Source: a virus
Direction: 5' to 3' (one strand)
Length of the DNA: 29,710 nt
Virus record (IMG/VR): IMGVR_UViG_3300025626_000090
Location: 1-29,710 of that record
The number at the start of each line of letters is the position of its first letter. The first letter of the stretch is position 1. The position numbers were made by a program, and so were the translations under genes. The notes beneath the pieces are model-generated. The model was not told the DNA's origin and did not search any database. It saw only the letters and a list, made by a program, of their open reading frames with translations. Positions 7,176 to 16,300 of the stretch are shown piece by piece.

Positions 7176-8512
7176 TGAGTAGACAAGGCCAGCAGAAGTT
7201 TCTAACAACTCTACAAAAGAAACTTTTGAGGGAGTCTAAACATTACAGACAAAAAACAGCAGATAAGCAAACCCACCATTTTAGTGTGCAAAAACATAAA
7301 CTAAAACAGGGAATAGAACAAACTGTAAGTAGTAAGTTTAAAACAAACTCAGATACTCGTATTAGAGAAATTTTAAATATTGTAGACCCAGATATTAATG
7401 CTGCTATAGAGGCTATAAAGAAGGAGCTTCATACCTTAGCAAGAGGTGCTACAGTAGCAAAAGTATATATTACATTCGAAAGACCAGATGGTATAGGAGC
7501 AGTGTTTTACGCTACAAAAACAAACAGTGGCAGGCTAAGAAATGTATATAGACAAGCTGCAATTGCTTCACGAAAACACTTAAATGTTTTAGCAGAAAAA
7601 GTAAATAAGGCTTCTATTAAAGTAACTGGCCGAGGTACGGGATCTAAATCAGCAGATTATTTTCATGTGGAACATGGTCAGAATGAAGGTGTGGCTGAGT
7701 CTCTAGTAAGAGACGCTATATCAGAGTCTATACTAGATATTCCTGATATTAGCTTTCAAGAAGCAAGAGATTGGTTAGAGGCTATGATGCCCGAAATCAC
7801 TATAATAAGAAATACTAAAACTAGTCAGATGAATATTCACATCGGACCAAAATTAGGGAATCTTGCAGAAGGTCGTATATCTAAACAAGAAAAGAAAGAG
7901 TTTACTAATATGGTAGACGACTTAGTAAAAATAGTAAATTCAGATGCTAACTTTCTTCTTGATGCTCCAGGCTCAGATAGTTTTACTGATATACAGAAAA
8001 AGAAAATATTAAAAGCAGCAACTGATCCTTTTAAAAAGGTAAAAAATACTAGAGTTAAAGTAAAAACTAAAGTTAAACATGGTTCTAAAACACCAGTTAA
8101 AAGTAAGGCAAAAAAGTTAAAAATAACTAATCTTACTGCAAAGCCAAAGAAGAAAAAACCTCGTAGAAGAGTAAAAGCAAGTTCCATGGATTTTAATCCT
8201 TTACAAATGATTGGGATGTTGAATAAACAACTTCCCGATACTATAAGAAAAAACATGGTAGCACCAGGATTAGTAAATAGAACAGGTAGATTTTCGGAGA
8301 GTGTAAGAGTAACAGATATTGTACAAACTCCTAAAGGCTTCCCAAGCGTAGGGTACACTTACCAAAAGAATCCTTACGAAGTATTTGAAATGGGTGCAGG
8401 AGATGCAAGATGGGCAACTCCTGAAAGAGACCCAAGAACATTAATTGATAGATCTATTCGAGAATTAGCAACACAGTTTGCAATAGGTAGATTCTACACT
8501 AGGAGAACTTAA
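7175..8512 (+). CDS. Neck-like protein with large N-terminal extension
   Basis: The protein has 445 aa. The C-terminal 105 residues (about 340-445) look like a neck/tail-completion protein of the HK97 gp10 type: a short helix with QLPDTIRKNMVAPGLVNRTG, a SESVRV strand, a GYTYQKNPYEVFEMG strand and a final helix after ERDPRTLIDRSI. Such proteins are usually only about 110-150 aa. Here about 285 residues of unrecognised sequence precede it, joined by a very Lys/Arg-rich linker (about 286-333, containing KPKKKKPRRR). The extension has a helical start, a strand region near 93-113 and SADYFHVEHGQNEG at 159-172. Both ends use TAATG junctions. The neck call rests on the C-terminus and position; the extension has no assigned function. 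Confidence 0.7.
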   Translation: MSRQGQQKFLTTLQKKLLRESKHYRQKTADKQTHHFSVQKHKLKQGIEQTVSSKFKTNSDTRIREILNIVDPDINAAIEAIKKELHTLARGATVAKVYITFERPDGIGAVFYATKTNSGRLRNVYRQAAIASRKHLNVLAEKVNKASIKVTGRGTGSKSADYFHVEHGQNEGVAESLVRDAISESILDIPDISFQEARDWLEAMMPEITIIRNTKTSQMNIHIGPKLGNLAEGRISKQEKKEFTNMVDDLVKIVNSDANFLLDAPGSDSFTDIQKKKILKAATDPFKKVKNTRVKVKTKVKHGSKTPVKSKAKKLKITNLTAKPKKKKPRRRVKASSMDFNPLQMIGMLNKQLPDTIRKNMVAPGLVNRTGRFSESVRVTDIVQTPKGFPSVGYTYQKNPYEVFEMGAGDARWATPERDPRTLIDRSIRELATQFAIGRFYTRRT

Positions 8513-8964
8513 TGGCAGCAAGAGATTATACAACTAGACGCTTGGGTATTGTAAATGCTCTTGCTGAAAAGTTAAAGGATATAAACGGCACAGGAACTTA
8601 TCTTACAGATCTTGCGCAAAATGTATCTCCTAGACTTAAATTTTGGGATGAGGTGGAGGAATTTCCTGCAGTTCACCTAAATGCCGGATCTGAAACCCGC
8701 GAATATCAGGGTGGAGGGTATAAAGATAGATTTCTTTCAGTAACTCTTCGTTGCTATGTGCAAGATGAAGATTCTGTACTCGCTTTAGACGAGTTATTAG
8801 AAGATGTAGAGACTGTACTGGAAGAGAACTCAAAACTAGAGTACAAGGATCGTAATAATGCGACTCAGTACACTCAACAAATCACAATCATTAGTGTAGA
8901 TACTGATGAAGGTGTACTTGAACCTTTAGGTGTTGGTGAAATATCTATAGAGGTTCGATACTAG
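8512..8964 (+). CDS. Tail terminator / tail completion protein
   Basis: The protein has 150 aa. It begins with a helix (RRLGIVNALAEKLKDI), followed by a strand with RLKFWDEVEEFPAVHLNAG, a Gly-rich loop, a long strand FLSVTLRCYVQDED, a helix ALDELLEDVETVLEEN and a last strand ending GVGEISIEVRY. This order and the ending are typical of gpU/gp17-like tail terminators that cap the tube at the head side. Position between neck and tube genes agrees. AGGAG lies 9 nt before the ATG at the TAATG junction. Confidence 0.85.
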   Translation: MAARDYTTRRLGIVNALAEKLKDINGTGTYLTDLAQNVSPRLKFWDEVEEFPAVHLNAGSETREYQGGGYKDRFLSVTLRCYVQDEDSVLALDELLEDVETVLEENSKLEYKDRNNATQYTQQITIISVDTDEGVLEPLGVGEISIEVRY

Positions 8965-9027
8965 AAAATACAGGCACGAACAAAAGTTCACGTCCTTGTC
9001 TTTTCAAGATAACATAGGAGAAATACT

Positions 9028-10161
9028 ATGGCAGATACAATGTTTTTTAGTAGAGATACGAAAGTCTATGTAGCCCCTTTGGCGGCTGACGGGACAACAG
9101 AACAAGCTCTTTTTGAGATTCCTGTTCTTGATGGGTTTTCGTTTTCTCAAGCAACAAATAGTTCAGAAATAACTTTGAACGAAATGTCCGCAGGCTCAAA
9201 TGTAAGCCGACGCGGTCGCAAGATGTTTAACGACTCTCTTGCTCCAGCAGAGTGGAGTTTCTCTACTTATGCACGTCCTTTCGTATCCGGAGGCGGCGGA
9301 GGTACAGGCGACGCAGATGATGCAGCAAACACTCACGCAGTAGAAGAAGTATTGTGGGCAATGATGGTAGGAGATGCATCATACGCCTCTCACACATTTA
9401 ATAATATTACTAATGGTAATGCAGGAGCAGGTACTTCAATTAGTTTTGCTAATTCAAATGTAACTACTCTTGGTATTGCAAACATTTATTTTGTACTTGG
9501 TAAAACTGCTGGAAACAACGGCGGCGAAGTAACGTACAAAATTTCTAACTGCTGTGTAAATGAAGTAGGTGTAGATTTTGATATTGATGGAATTACTACT
9601 CTTAACTGGTCAGGTCAAGGTGCTGAGCTTATCGAAGCAACGGATCTTACAACTACAGCTGCTGTAGTTGAAGGTACTCTAGCTACACAAACCAATAACT
9701 TTATTCGTAATCGTTTAACTGAGCTTGTAGCTTCAAATGCGGCGGGTCAAGCACAAACGTTAACTCTTACAGGTGGTAATATTACAATCTCTAATAACAT
9801 GACATTCCTTACCCCTGAAACTCTAGGTGTTGTAAACACTCCACTATCTCATGTAACAGGCACTCGTTCAGTTTCAGGTAGTTTTACCTGCTATTTATCC
9901 AGTACTTCTAATAGTAGCATGGATTTATTTGAAGCGTTAGTGGAAGATAAGAGTACAGTTACACACGATTTTGATCTTGAGTTTAAGATTGGTGGTGCAG
10001 CTGCTCCGAATTTGATTTTTGATATGCCTTCTTGCCACTTAGAAGTTCCAAGTCATTCTATTGAAGATGTAATTTCATTAGAAGTTAATTTCCACGCACT
10101 TGGTACCGATATCGACTCTACTGACGAAGTACTTGTCAAATACTTAGGTAAGACTTTGTAA
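9028..10161 (+). CDS. Major tail tube protein, two-domain type
   Basis: The protein has 377 aa. It starts with the TKVYVAPLAADG strand and then IPVLDGFSFSQATNSSEI, as in siphophage tube proteins. It appears to contain the tube fold twice: AEWSFSTYARPF plus EEVLWAMMVG (74-115) resembles VSGSFTCYLSS plus MDLFEALVED (282-307). The strand pair YKISNCCVNEVG...LNWSGQGAEL (170-201) resembles LIFDMPSCHLEV...LEVNFHALGTD (329-361). A doubled tube fold building trimeric rings is known from T5 pb6. A Gly-rich loop lies at 87-93 (SGGGGGT). AGGAG precedes the ATG. The next gene is a paralogue. The alternative that this is another tail structural protein is less likely given size and position. Confidence 0.85.
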   Translation: MADTMFFSRDTKVYVAPLAADGTTEQALFEIPVLDGFSFSQATNSSEITLNEMSAGSNVSRRGRKMFNDSLAPAEWSFSTYARPFVSGGGGGTGDADDAANTHAVEEVLWAMMVGDASYASHTFNNITNGNAGAGTSISFANSNVTTLGIANIYFVLGKTAGNNGGEVTYKISNCCVNEVGVDFDIDGITTLNWSGQGAELIEATDLTTTAAVVEGTLATQTNNFIRNRLTELVASNAAGQAQTLTLTGGNITISNNMTFLTPETLGVVNTPLSHVTGTRSVSGSFTCYLSSTSNSSMDLFEALVEDKSTVTHDFDLEFKIGGAAAPNLIFDMPSCHLEVPSHSIEDVISLEVNFHALGTDIDSTDEVLVKYLGKTL

Positions 10162-10186
10162 TAATATAGATAGTAAAAAATATTTC

Positions 10187-10215
10187 TTGACATTTGTGGT
10201 CTCTTGGACTATAAT
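10187..10215 (+). promoter_or_regulatory. Perfect consensus promoter directly before a terminator
   Basis: TTGACA at 10187-10192 and TATAAT at 10210-10215 are spaced by exactly 17 nt, an exact consensus sigma70-type promoter with an A/T-rich stretch upstream. The start site would be near 10222. A strong terminator begins only about 12 nt later, so most transcripts would be about 40 nt unless termination is overcome. Confidence 0.85.
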
Positions 10216-10233
10216 ATGGAATAGGAAAAAGTT

Positions 10234-10262
10234 AAGAAGGGGTCTTTTTCAGACCCCTTTTT
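10234..10262 (+). terminator. Rho-independent terminator between the two tube genes
   Basis: AAGGGGTCT (10237-10245) pairs perfectly with AGACCCCTT (10251-10259) around a TTTTC loop, and TTTTT at 10258-10262 follows. The stem can extend into the A and T flanks. It would end transcripts of the major tube gene and also those from the promoter just upstream. Confidence 0.92.
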
Positions 10263-10277
10263 ATTACTCGGAGAATT

Positions 10278-12548
10278 ATGGCTAATTACAATTTTTTAAA
10301 AGAAGCAAAAGTTTGGTTTGTGCCTATCTCCGAAACAGGTGTAGAGGAAGGCTTAACGCTAACTTCAAGTCAGGCTCACCTTGCAACAATTTATACAGGA
10401 GCAGGAAGTGGCTTTCATTCTTCCCAAGCCATACTACCAACTCTAATGGCAGGAGAAGCGGTATTACCTTCTAGCTTTTCTAATACCAATGAATGTCTGT
10501 TCGAGCATGGTGGTACAGGCGCTGGGTGCTGGATAGGGGTAGTTACTGAAAATGGGCAAAAATTCTTTTATGCTAGGGCAGGAGGTGGTAACTCAAATAC
10601 CGATATTAACACAAACAGTAATTGTGTAGTTGCAAAAACTTTAATAAGTAATATACCTGAATTTGATAATCAGTCTCATACAGTTGCTTGGGAGTTTCAC
10701 CCTACAAATGGTACAGTAAAACTATGGATAGATAATAGACCTGTTTTTAATGAAGTTACTTCAGATAAAAGTGCCTTTGCTTCCAATAAATGGACTGGAG
10801 GTAATATAGGATCTTGGGGAAAAGGACTAGACTCTATAGCAGGAAGAGCTCCTGCAGTTGAAGCAGATTTTTATACCCCTTGGAGTGGAACTATAACTTC
10901 ACCTTTAAGGGTTTATAGTGATCAAGTAGTATTAGACAGGAATAACCACGGCGTACCTATATTACTAGATGTTGAGAGTAATTTACAGTTTAATCAAACT
11001 TTTACTGATAATACTTACTCTCAAAAAACGCTACATGAACCTACTAAGTTTTTTGAAGCGTCAAATATTAAGAAAGCAAATCCGGCAGACATTTCTTTTA
11101 CGCTGCCTATATATGAAGAAGATGATTTTGCACCTGTATATGAATGTTTACGAGAACTAAACTCAAATAATGATTTGAAACAGTTTGATCTATACATTCA
11201 GATGCCAAACGACCTATACTACATAAATAAGTGTGTTGTAAAAAGCGGTTCTTTTTTAATAGAAAGAGATAAGCCTTTAAGACTGCAAATACAAGCACAA
11301 GGGTCGCAGTTAAAACGATATGGCAGTATAGAGGGAGCAAAACGCACCTCCGCTTTTAATTCCTTAACTAGATCAAGCACAAAAACTCATCAAGTATTTA
11401 CAGACCATCTTGAAGCTAGTGTAGACAACACTTCTTTAGATTGTTTGTTTAGTGTGTCGGCAGAACTGCAAAATAGTGTAGAATGGATAGAGAATAAGAC
11501 CGTACAAAAATCTTTTGAAGTAGATAATAATATTCACAGTACTTGGAGATTGGTAGATAATACTTCAGGATATGCAGCTCAGACCGAGAATGATACAACA
11601 GGTCAATATACAGGATCAGCTCCTAGTAGCCCCAATTTCGATATTTATATAGGTAGCCTAACATGGGCAGCAGATAGAAGCTATGTCGATGTTGATATAG
11701 ATATTAACCCATACTCAGGATTTACGGGTACTAACAATATATTATTTGACTTATATTTTGATACGAGTAAGATAGGCTATAGTACTCTTACTACGCATTT
11801 CGATGCCGCAAATATCGCTAATACGTCTGCTATTATTAACGATACTTCTCAGTCCGGGTACAACAAGAAATTCCGAGCAGACTATCTTGAAAGTACTTCC
11901 ACTTTGCCTAAAGATAACGGGTCTACTGTAACATCTTATCCTTATAGTCTGTTTACTATTAGATTTGATATTACTAATAATGCGGTAGGCAGAACAGGTT
12001 TCTTGTGGGATGGTACAGGAGGAGATACGTACTCTTTTAACATTACGGCAGAACACCATTTAGCAATAGACTCTAGTTCGGGTGCTGTAACTTTTAACAA
12101 TAATGGTTTTACAACTAAATCTTCTTATAGTTATTCAGTACAGAGTTTAAGTGAGACAGGAAATGTTTTAAGTACTACAAACCACATAATATCAAATACT
12201 AGTGGTTTAACTAATGGAGATGTAGTTTATACAGCTACAGCTTCATCAGTAGTTAATACTATTTTTCCGCAAAAAGCTATTCTTAAAAATAGAAAGTTAG
12301 CTGGGTCTGTAGGGCAATATGTTACAGACAGTACATCCCATAAGTATGTACAAACACATAAAACTGGAGTACCTGTTGTAATTAAAACAGGAAAAGATAG
12401 TACAACCGGTTTTCAACTTAATATGGGGCAATGCACGTTCACAAACAGAAATACAGTTGCAGATGCCTTTACACAGAGCTTTGATTGGAAAATGAATACT
12501 GCAGGATCCAATACACTAAGCTCTATAATTAAAATTAATAACGCGTAG
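10278..12548 (+). CDS. Tail-tube paralogue with two inserted beta domains
   Basis: The protein has 756 aa. Its scaffold matches the preceding tube protein piece by piece: AKVWFVPISETG (10-21) with TKVYVAPLAADG, VPILLDVESNLQFNQ (226-240) with IPVLDGFSFSQ, ADISFTLPIYEE plus VYECLREL (270-294) with AEWSFSTYARPF plus EEVLWAMM. YYINKCVVKSG...QAQGSQL (314-345) and FQLNMGQCTF...DWKMNTAG (712-743) match its two Cys-containing strand regions. About residues 26-222 are an insert resembling a concanavalin A/LamG-type lectin fold (GCWIGVVTENGQKFFYAR, HTVAWEFHPTNGTVKLWIDN). About 440-650 are a second insert with cohesin- or Ig-like strand patterns (VDVDIDINPYSG, ILFDLYFDTSKIG). The product may be a minor tube or tip-proximal protein displaying binding domains. 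GGAG precedes the ATG. Confidence 0.75.
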   Translation: MANYNFLKEAKVWFVPISETGVEEGLTLTSSQAHLATIYTGAGSGFHSSQAILPTLMAGEAVLPSSFSNTNECLFEHGGTGAGCWIGVVTENGQKFFYARAGGGNSNTDINTNSNCVVAKTLISNIPEFDNQSHTVAWEFHPTNGTVKLWIDNRPVFNEVTSDKSAFASNKWTGGNIGSWGKGLDSIAGRAPAVEADFYTPWSGTITSPLRVYSDQVVLDRNNHGVPILLDVESNLQFNQTFTDNTYSQKTLHEPTKFFEASNIKKANPADISFTLPIYEEDDFAPVYECLRELNSNNDLKQFDLYIQMPNDLYYINKCVVKSGSFLIERDKPLRLQIQAQGSQLKRYGSIEGAKRTSAFNSLTRSSTKTHQVFTDHLEASVDNTSLDCLFSVSAELQNSVEWIENKTVQKSFEVDNNIHSTWRLVDNTSGYAAQTENDTTGQYTGSAPSSPNFDIYIGSLTWAADRSYVDVDIDINPYSGFTGTNNILFDLYFDTSKIGYSTLTTHFDAANIANTSAIINDTSQSGYNKKFRADYLESTSTLPKDNGSTVTSYPYSLFTIRFDITNNAVGRTGFLWDGTGGDTYSFNITAEHHLAIDSSSGAVTFNNNGFTTKSSYSYSVQSLSETGNVLSTTNHIISNTSGLTNGDVVYTATASSVVNTIFPQKAILKNRKLAGSVGQYVTDSTSHKYVQTHKTGVPVVIKTGKDSTTGFQLNMGQCTFTNRNTVADAFTQSFDWKMNTAGSNTLSSIIKINNA

Positions 12549-12556
12549 GAGTTACA

Positions 12557-13009
12557 ATGGAATTAAAAAAACTAATGATCGACACTAAAGCAGTATGGGT
12601 TGATTTTCCTGGATTACCAGGTTTTAAAATAGAAGTTGCAAATTTATCAAAAAAGGAACTAACAGGTTTAAGAAAGAAGTGTACCGGTCAAAAGTTCGAT
12701 AGAAAAACAAGACAAGCTATTGAGACATTAGACGAAGATAAGTTTATAACAGAGTTTACAAAATCTGTAGTAAAAAATTGGAAAGGTTTAACACTTGAAC
12801 ACCTTGAAACTTTACTACTTATTGATATGGAAGGTAAAGATCCCGAAGAGACCTTAGAGTATAGCGAAGAAAACGCAGAAGTATTAGTAAGCTCATCAAC
12901 TGAATTTGATACTTGGCTCAATGAGGTAGTCTTTGATTTAGACAATTTTCGTACAGAACGAAAAGCAGGAAGTACTAAACCGGCTCGAAAGGTATCTAAA
13001 GAACAGTGA
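12557..13009 (+). CDS. Tail assembly chaperone (G-like)
   Basis: The protein has 150 aa and is acidic, helical and soluble, with no membrane segment. It begins with a short strand part (WVDFPGLPGFKIEVANLS) and continues as helices (KKELTGLRKKC, DKFITEFTKSVVKNWKGL, LEHLETLLLIDM), ending in a basic low-complexity tail (RKAGSTKPARKVSKEQ). This composition and its place between tube and tape-measure genes are typical of the first tail assembly chaperone, which keeps the tape measure soluble and guides tube polymerisation. TAGGAG at 12546-12551 is a strong ribosome site. The following ORF in another frame is the usual partner. Confidence 0.8.
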   Translation: MELKKLMIDTKAVWVDFPGLPGFKIEVANLSKKELTGLRKKCTGQKFDRKTRQAIETLDEDKFITEFTKSVVKNWKGLTLEHLETLLLIDMEGKDPEETLEYSEENAEVLVSSSTEFDTWLNEVVFDLDNFRTERKAGSTKPARKVSKEQ

Positions 13010-13016
13010 TACAAAA

Positions 13017-13343
13017 ATGACGCGAGAGCGTTACCTAACAATGTGTGAGCAGTTAGGTAAAGAACCTTTAGATACAGAAATACCTCCCGACTGGGAGGAT
13101 TTTCCTGATATAGTAGTACAAGCATTAAATACCTTTAATATGATGGGCGATAGAGTAGCTGCAGATATTGGTTACTTAGGCAAAGATTATACTAACTTAC
13201 CTATTTTCATGGAAGTATGGGGAGTAGAAGATAAAGAACTGTTTTTAGATATATTACACTTTCTAGAGACAAGAGCTGTCAAACAATCTCAAGAAGTAAT
13301 GAAGAGAGAAAGAGACAAGCTAAAGAGAAAAACTAGTGGCTGA
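13017..13343 (+). CDS. Second tail assembly chaperone ORF (GT-type partner)
   Basis: The protein has 108 aa if translated from ATG 13017. It is helical with EIPPDWEDFPDIVVQALNTF, VAADIGYLGKDYTNLPIFME and a very basic tail (KRERDKLKRKTSG). In many siphophages this ORF is made as an extension of the first chaperone by programmed frameshifting. Its frame is +1 (equally -2) relative to the first ORF and is open from 12942 to the end, so a fusion is possible between 12942 and 13009. Only weak Shine-Dalgarno matches precede the ATG, which favours frameshifting or coupling over independent initiation. The stop overlaps the GTG of the tape-measure gene. Confidence 0.75.
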   Translation: MTRERYLTMCEQLGKEPLDTEIPPDWEDFPDIVVQALNTFNMMGDRVAADIGYLGKDYTNLPIFMEVWGVEDKELFLDILHFLETRAVKQSQEVMKRERDKLKRKTSG

Positions 13344-16300
13344 TAATACGGTTCAAGTAACATTTAAGGTAAACTCTGACGGCAGTCTACAGCAGGTAGC
13401 TAAAAATGCCGACAAAGCAGCAAAAGGCATGGATAAAGCTAATGCTTCTACAGTTAACTATAATAGAAGTGCTAGAGGTGTTGCTAACTTACAGGGAAAT
13501 CAAACAAAAGCATTCGCAGCAACGGCTAGGGGAACCTCTGGTCTTGTTGCCGCTTATGCAACTCTTATGGCTCACGTATTTGCCCTTACCGCCGCTTTTG
13601 GAGCATTACAACGAGCATCTGCTCTACAACAGCTAGAGAAAGGCCTAATAGCTGTAGGTAACGCTGCAGGTCAAAACCTTCCGTACGTTGCACAAGAAAT
13701 TCAAAATATTACAGGCTCTGCTGTTACCTTACAAGAAGCTATGGAAGGTACTGCTTTGGCTATGTCTGCCGGATTCGGTATCGATCAGTTAAAAGAACTA
13801 ACTAAAGTGGCTCGAGGAGCTTCTATCGCACTTGGTAGAAACATGGGTGATGCACTTACTCGTCTTGTAAAAGGTACTGCTAAACTAGAACCTGAAATTC
13901 TTGATGAATTAGGTATCATGGTTCGACTTGACAAAGCTTCTCAAGACTATGCCGCAAGTCTAGGTAAAACAGTCACTCAGCTTACTAGATTTGAGAAACA
14001 ACAAGCATTTCTAAATGCTACTATTGATCAAGGACAGAAAAAGTTTTCCGTTGTAATTGACAGTATTGATCCAGACCCTTATTCAAAGCTTAGCTCTGCT
14101 TTTCAAGATCTTGTAAAAGATATGACTACACTTATAAATGTAGGTTTAATACCTGTAATTAATTTCTTATCTAATAGTAAATTCGCCATGACAGGTGCAA
14201 TTATTCTATTTGCAAGTTCTATTACTAGAATGCTTCTGCCAGCTTTAGGAGATATGGCGGCAGCAAATGCGGCTACATCTGCTCAACAAGCCGCATCCGC
14301 AACATCGGCGGCTCGAGTAGTATCTACTCAATATCTGGGGGCTGTTAAGAAAGTAAATGCAGCATTTAAAACTGTACCTCCAAGTGTTAAAGCTGTTGAA
14401 GCTCAGTTTAGAGCAGGTACTTTAACTGTTGCTCAATATAAGTCGGCCCTAACTCAGCTAATGAAATCCGAAAAACTACGTGCAATTAGAATCAAAGCAA
14501 ATGGAGCTAATGCATCCGCTGATAAGAAGAGAGAGCTTGCAGAAATACGAACATTAATTGCAGAAACTCAAAGACTTATTGCGTTAGAAGGGCAAAGAAC
14601 AATGCTAGGAGGTAAAGGTCAACTAGCTAAAACATCTTCTAAGTTATCAAAACGTCAATCTATTTATCAAAATAAAATCGGAGAATCTTCTGTAATGGGA
14701 GGATTTGCGGTTGCAGGTAAAGGCGCTAAACAGCACTTTAAAGATGTAGGGAAGGCCTCCGGTAAGTTAAATAAATTAAAACTAGGGCTTGAAGCTACTA
14801 CAAAAAGTGCTGGGTTATTTGGATCTGCTCTTTTAAGATTTGTACCTATTATTGGTTGGGCATTTACTGCTTTCTCACTATTAAGCCCTCTACTAGGTGA
14901 TATGTTCAAAAAGGGCGCTGTAGCAAAAGCAGCAGACGAAGTTGTTGATTCGTTTGATAGTTTTGCCAGAGTAGCTAATCAGTTAAATAAAGAATTAGAA
15001 AAAACAGATAGTATGTTTGAAAGAACAAACAAAATGCTGTCTGTAAGAGTGGGTTTGTTGAACCAGGTAAGTGCCGGAGTAAATAAAGTAGTATCAGCTC
15101 AACAAGAAGAAAATGCACAAAAGGAAGAAGAAGCTTTAAAAGCCTTAGTCAAAGCGAGAAATGCAGAAGTAGGTATACTCCTTTCCGCTATTGCGAAGAA
15201 AAATAACATTACACTAGCGGAAAAAAGATATCAAGCCATCTTAAATAAGTCAAAAGGTATAAGTAAAGAAGCAGCGCAGCGAGTTCTAGAAGAAGCAAAA
15301 GCACGAATTGAAGCTACAGGGATGACGAAAGTTTTTGGTAATGAACTGATTAAATTAGAAAAGATTCAAAGTAGACTTGCAGGATTTGAAGAAGGTCAAT
15401 TGATAGATGCTGATAGTTTAGTAAAGTCGGTATCAGACATAGAAAAACCTGCAAAAGCATTAAAAGCAGCCCAAGCTGAAGCTAATGAAGCTACTATTAA
15501 GTTAGAGAATCAGCTTAAAAGCGCCTCTGAAAAATCAAAAGGTATGTTTGGTGAACTGTATACTAATGTAAGTGGTTTGGTGAACGCGTTAAATTTACTA
15601 AAAGAAAAAGCAGAAGAAACAGGAACATCAAATATAGAACTGGTCACTAAAGAGCAGAGAACAGAAGTTGAAAGACTCGCAAAAGCTCTAGACAGCGATA
15701 TGGTTCTTTCAATAGCCGCCGACGGGACTGAGACTGTAAATTACCATAAAACCCTAGAAAATATTCAAGACATAGTTGCAAAAAATAATAAGACAGCGGC
15801 ACAAGCTGTTGAAATTTCAAGAAATCATGCAAATACCGCAAAACAAATTGGTGATATTGCAAAAATGAATTCTGTCGCATACGAACTTCAACTATCCTTT
15901 GAAGTAGATTCTTTGGAAGCTGCGAAGAAAGGATTAGAGGCCAAAAGATCTAACTTACTTGCTCAGGAAGGTATAAGCTCACAGTCTGAAGAAGTATTAA
16001 AGCTAGATCAGCAAATTAATAATACTCAGCAAAAAATAAACTCTCATTCAGAAAATGGTATTAAAATATCAATGCGCCTAGAGCAAGTAAAGCAAAGAAA
16101 TCTTGGCTATGACACAAGAGCTTTAGGTATTCAAGAAAAAATCGCAAAGAATGCACAAGACCAAGTAAAGAGAGAACTAGAGCTAAAACGCAAGAAAATA
16201 GGTGCGGAAGTTACTGCAGCTGACGAAGTTTTGATACTTAAAAAAGCAGAACAAGAAAACTCAAAGAATAGAGCGGCAAGACTAGCGGCAGAGTTAACAA

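Noticed and set aside
8972-9004. Possible hairpin (GAAC-AAAA-GTTC with T-rich downstream) before the tube gene
   Set aside because: Only four clean base pairs before mismatches; too weak to call a terminator.
12930-13016. Classic -1 frameshift joining the two chaperone ORFs
   Set aside because: The second ORF is in the +1 (equal to -2) frame, so a -1 slip would not reach it.
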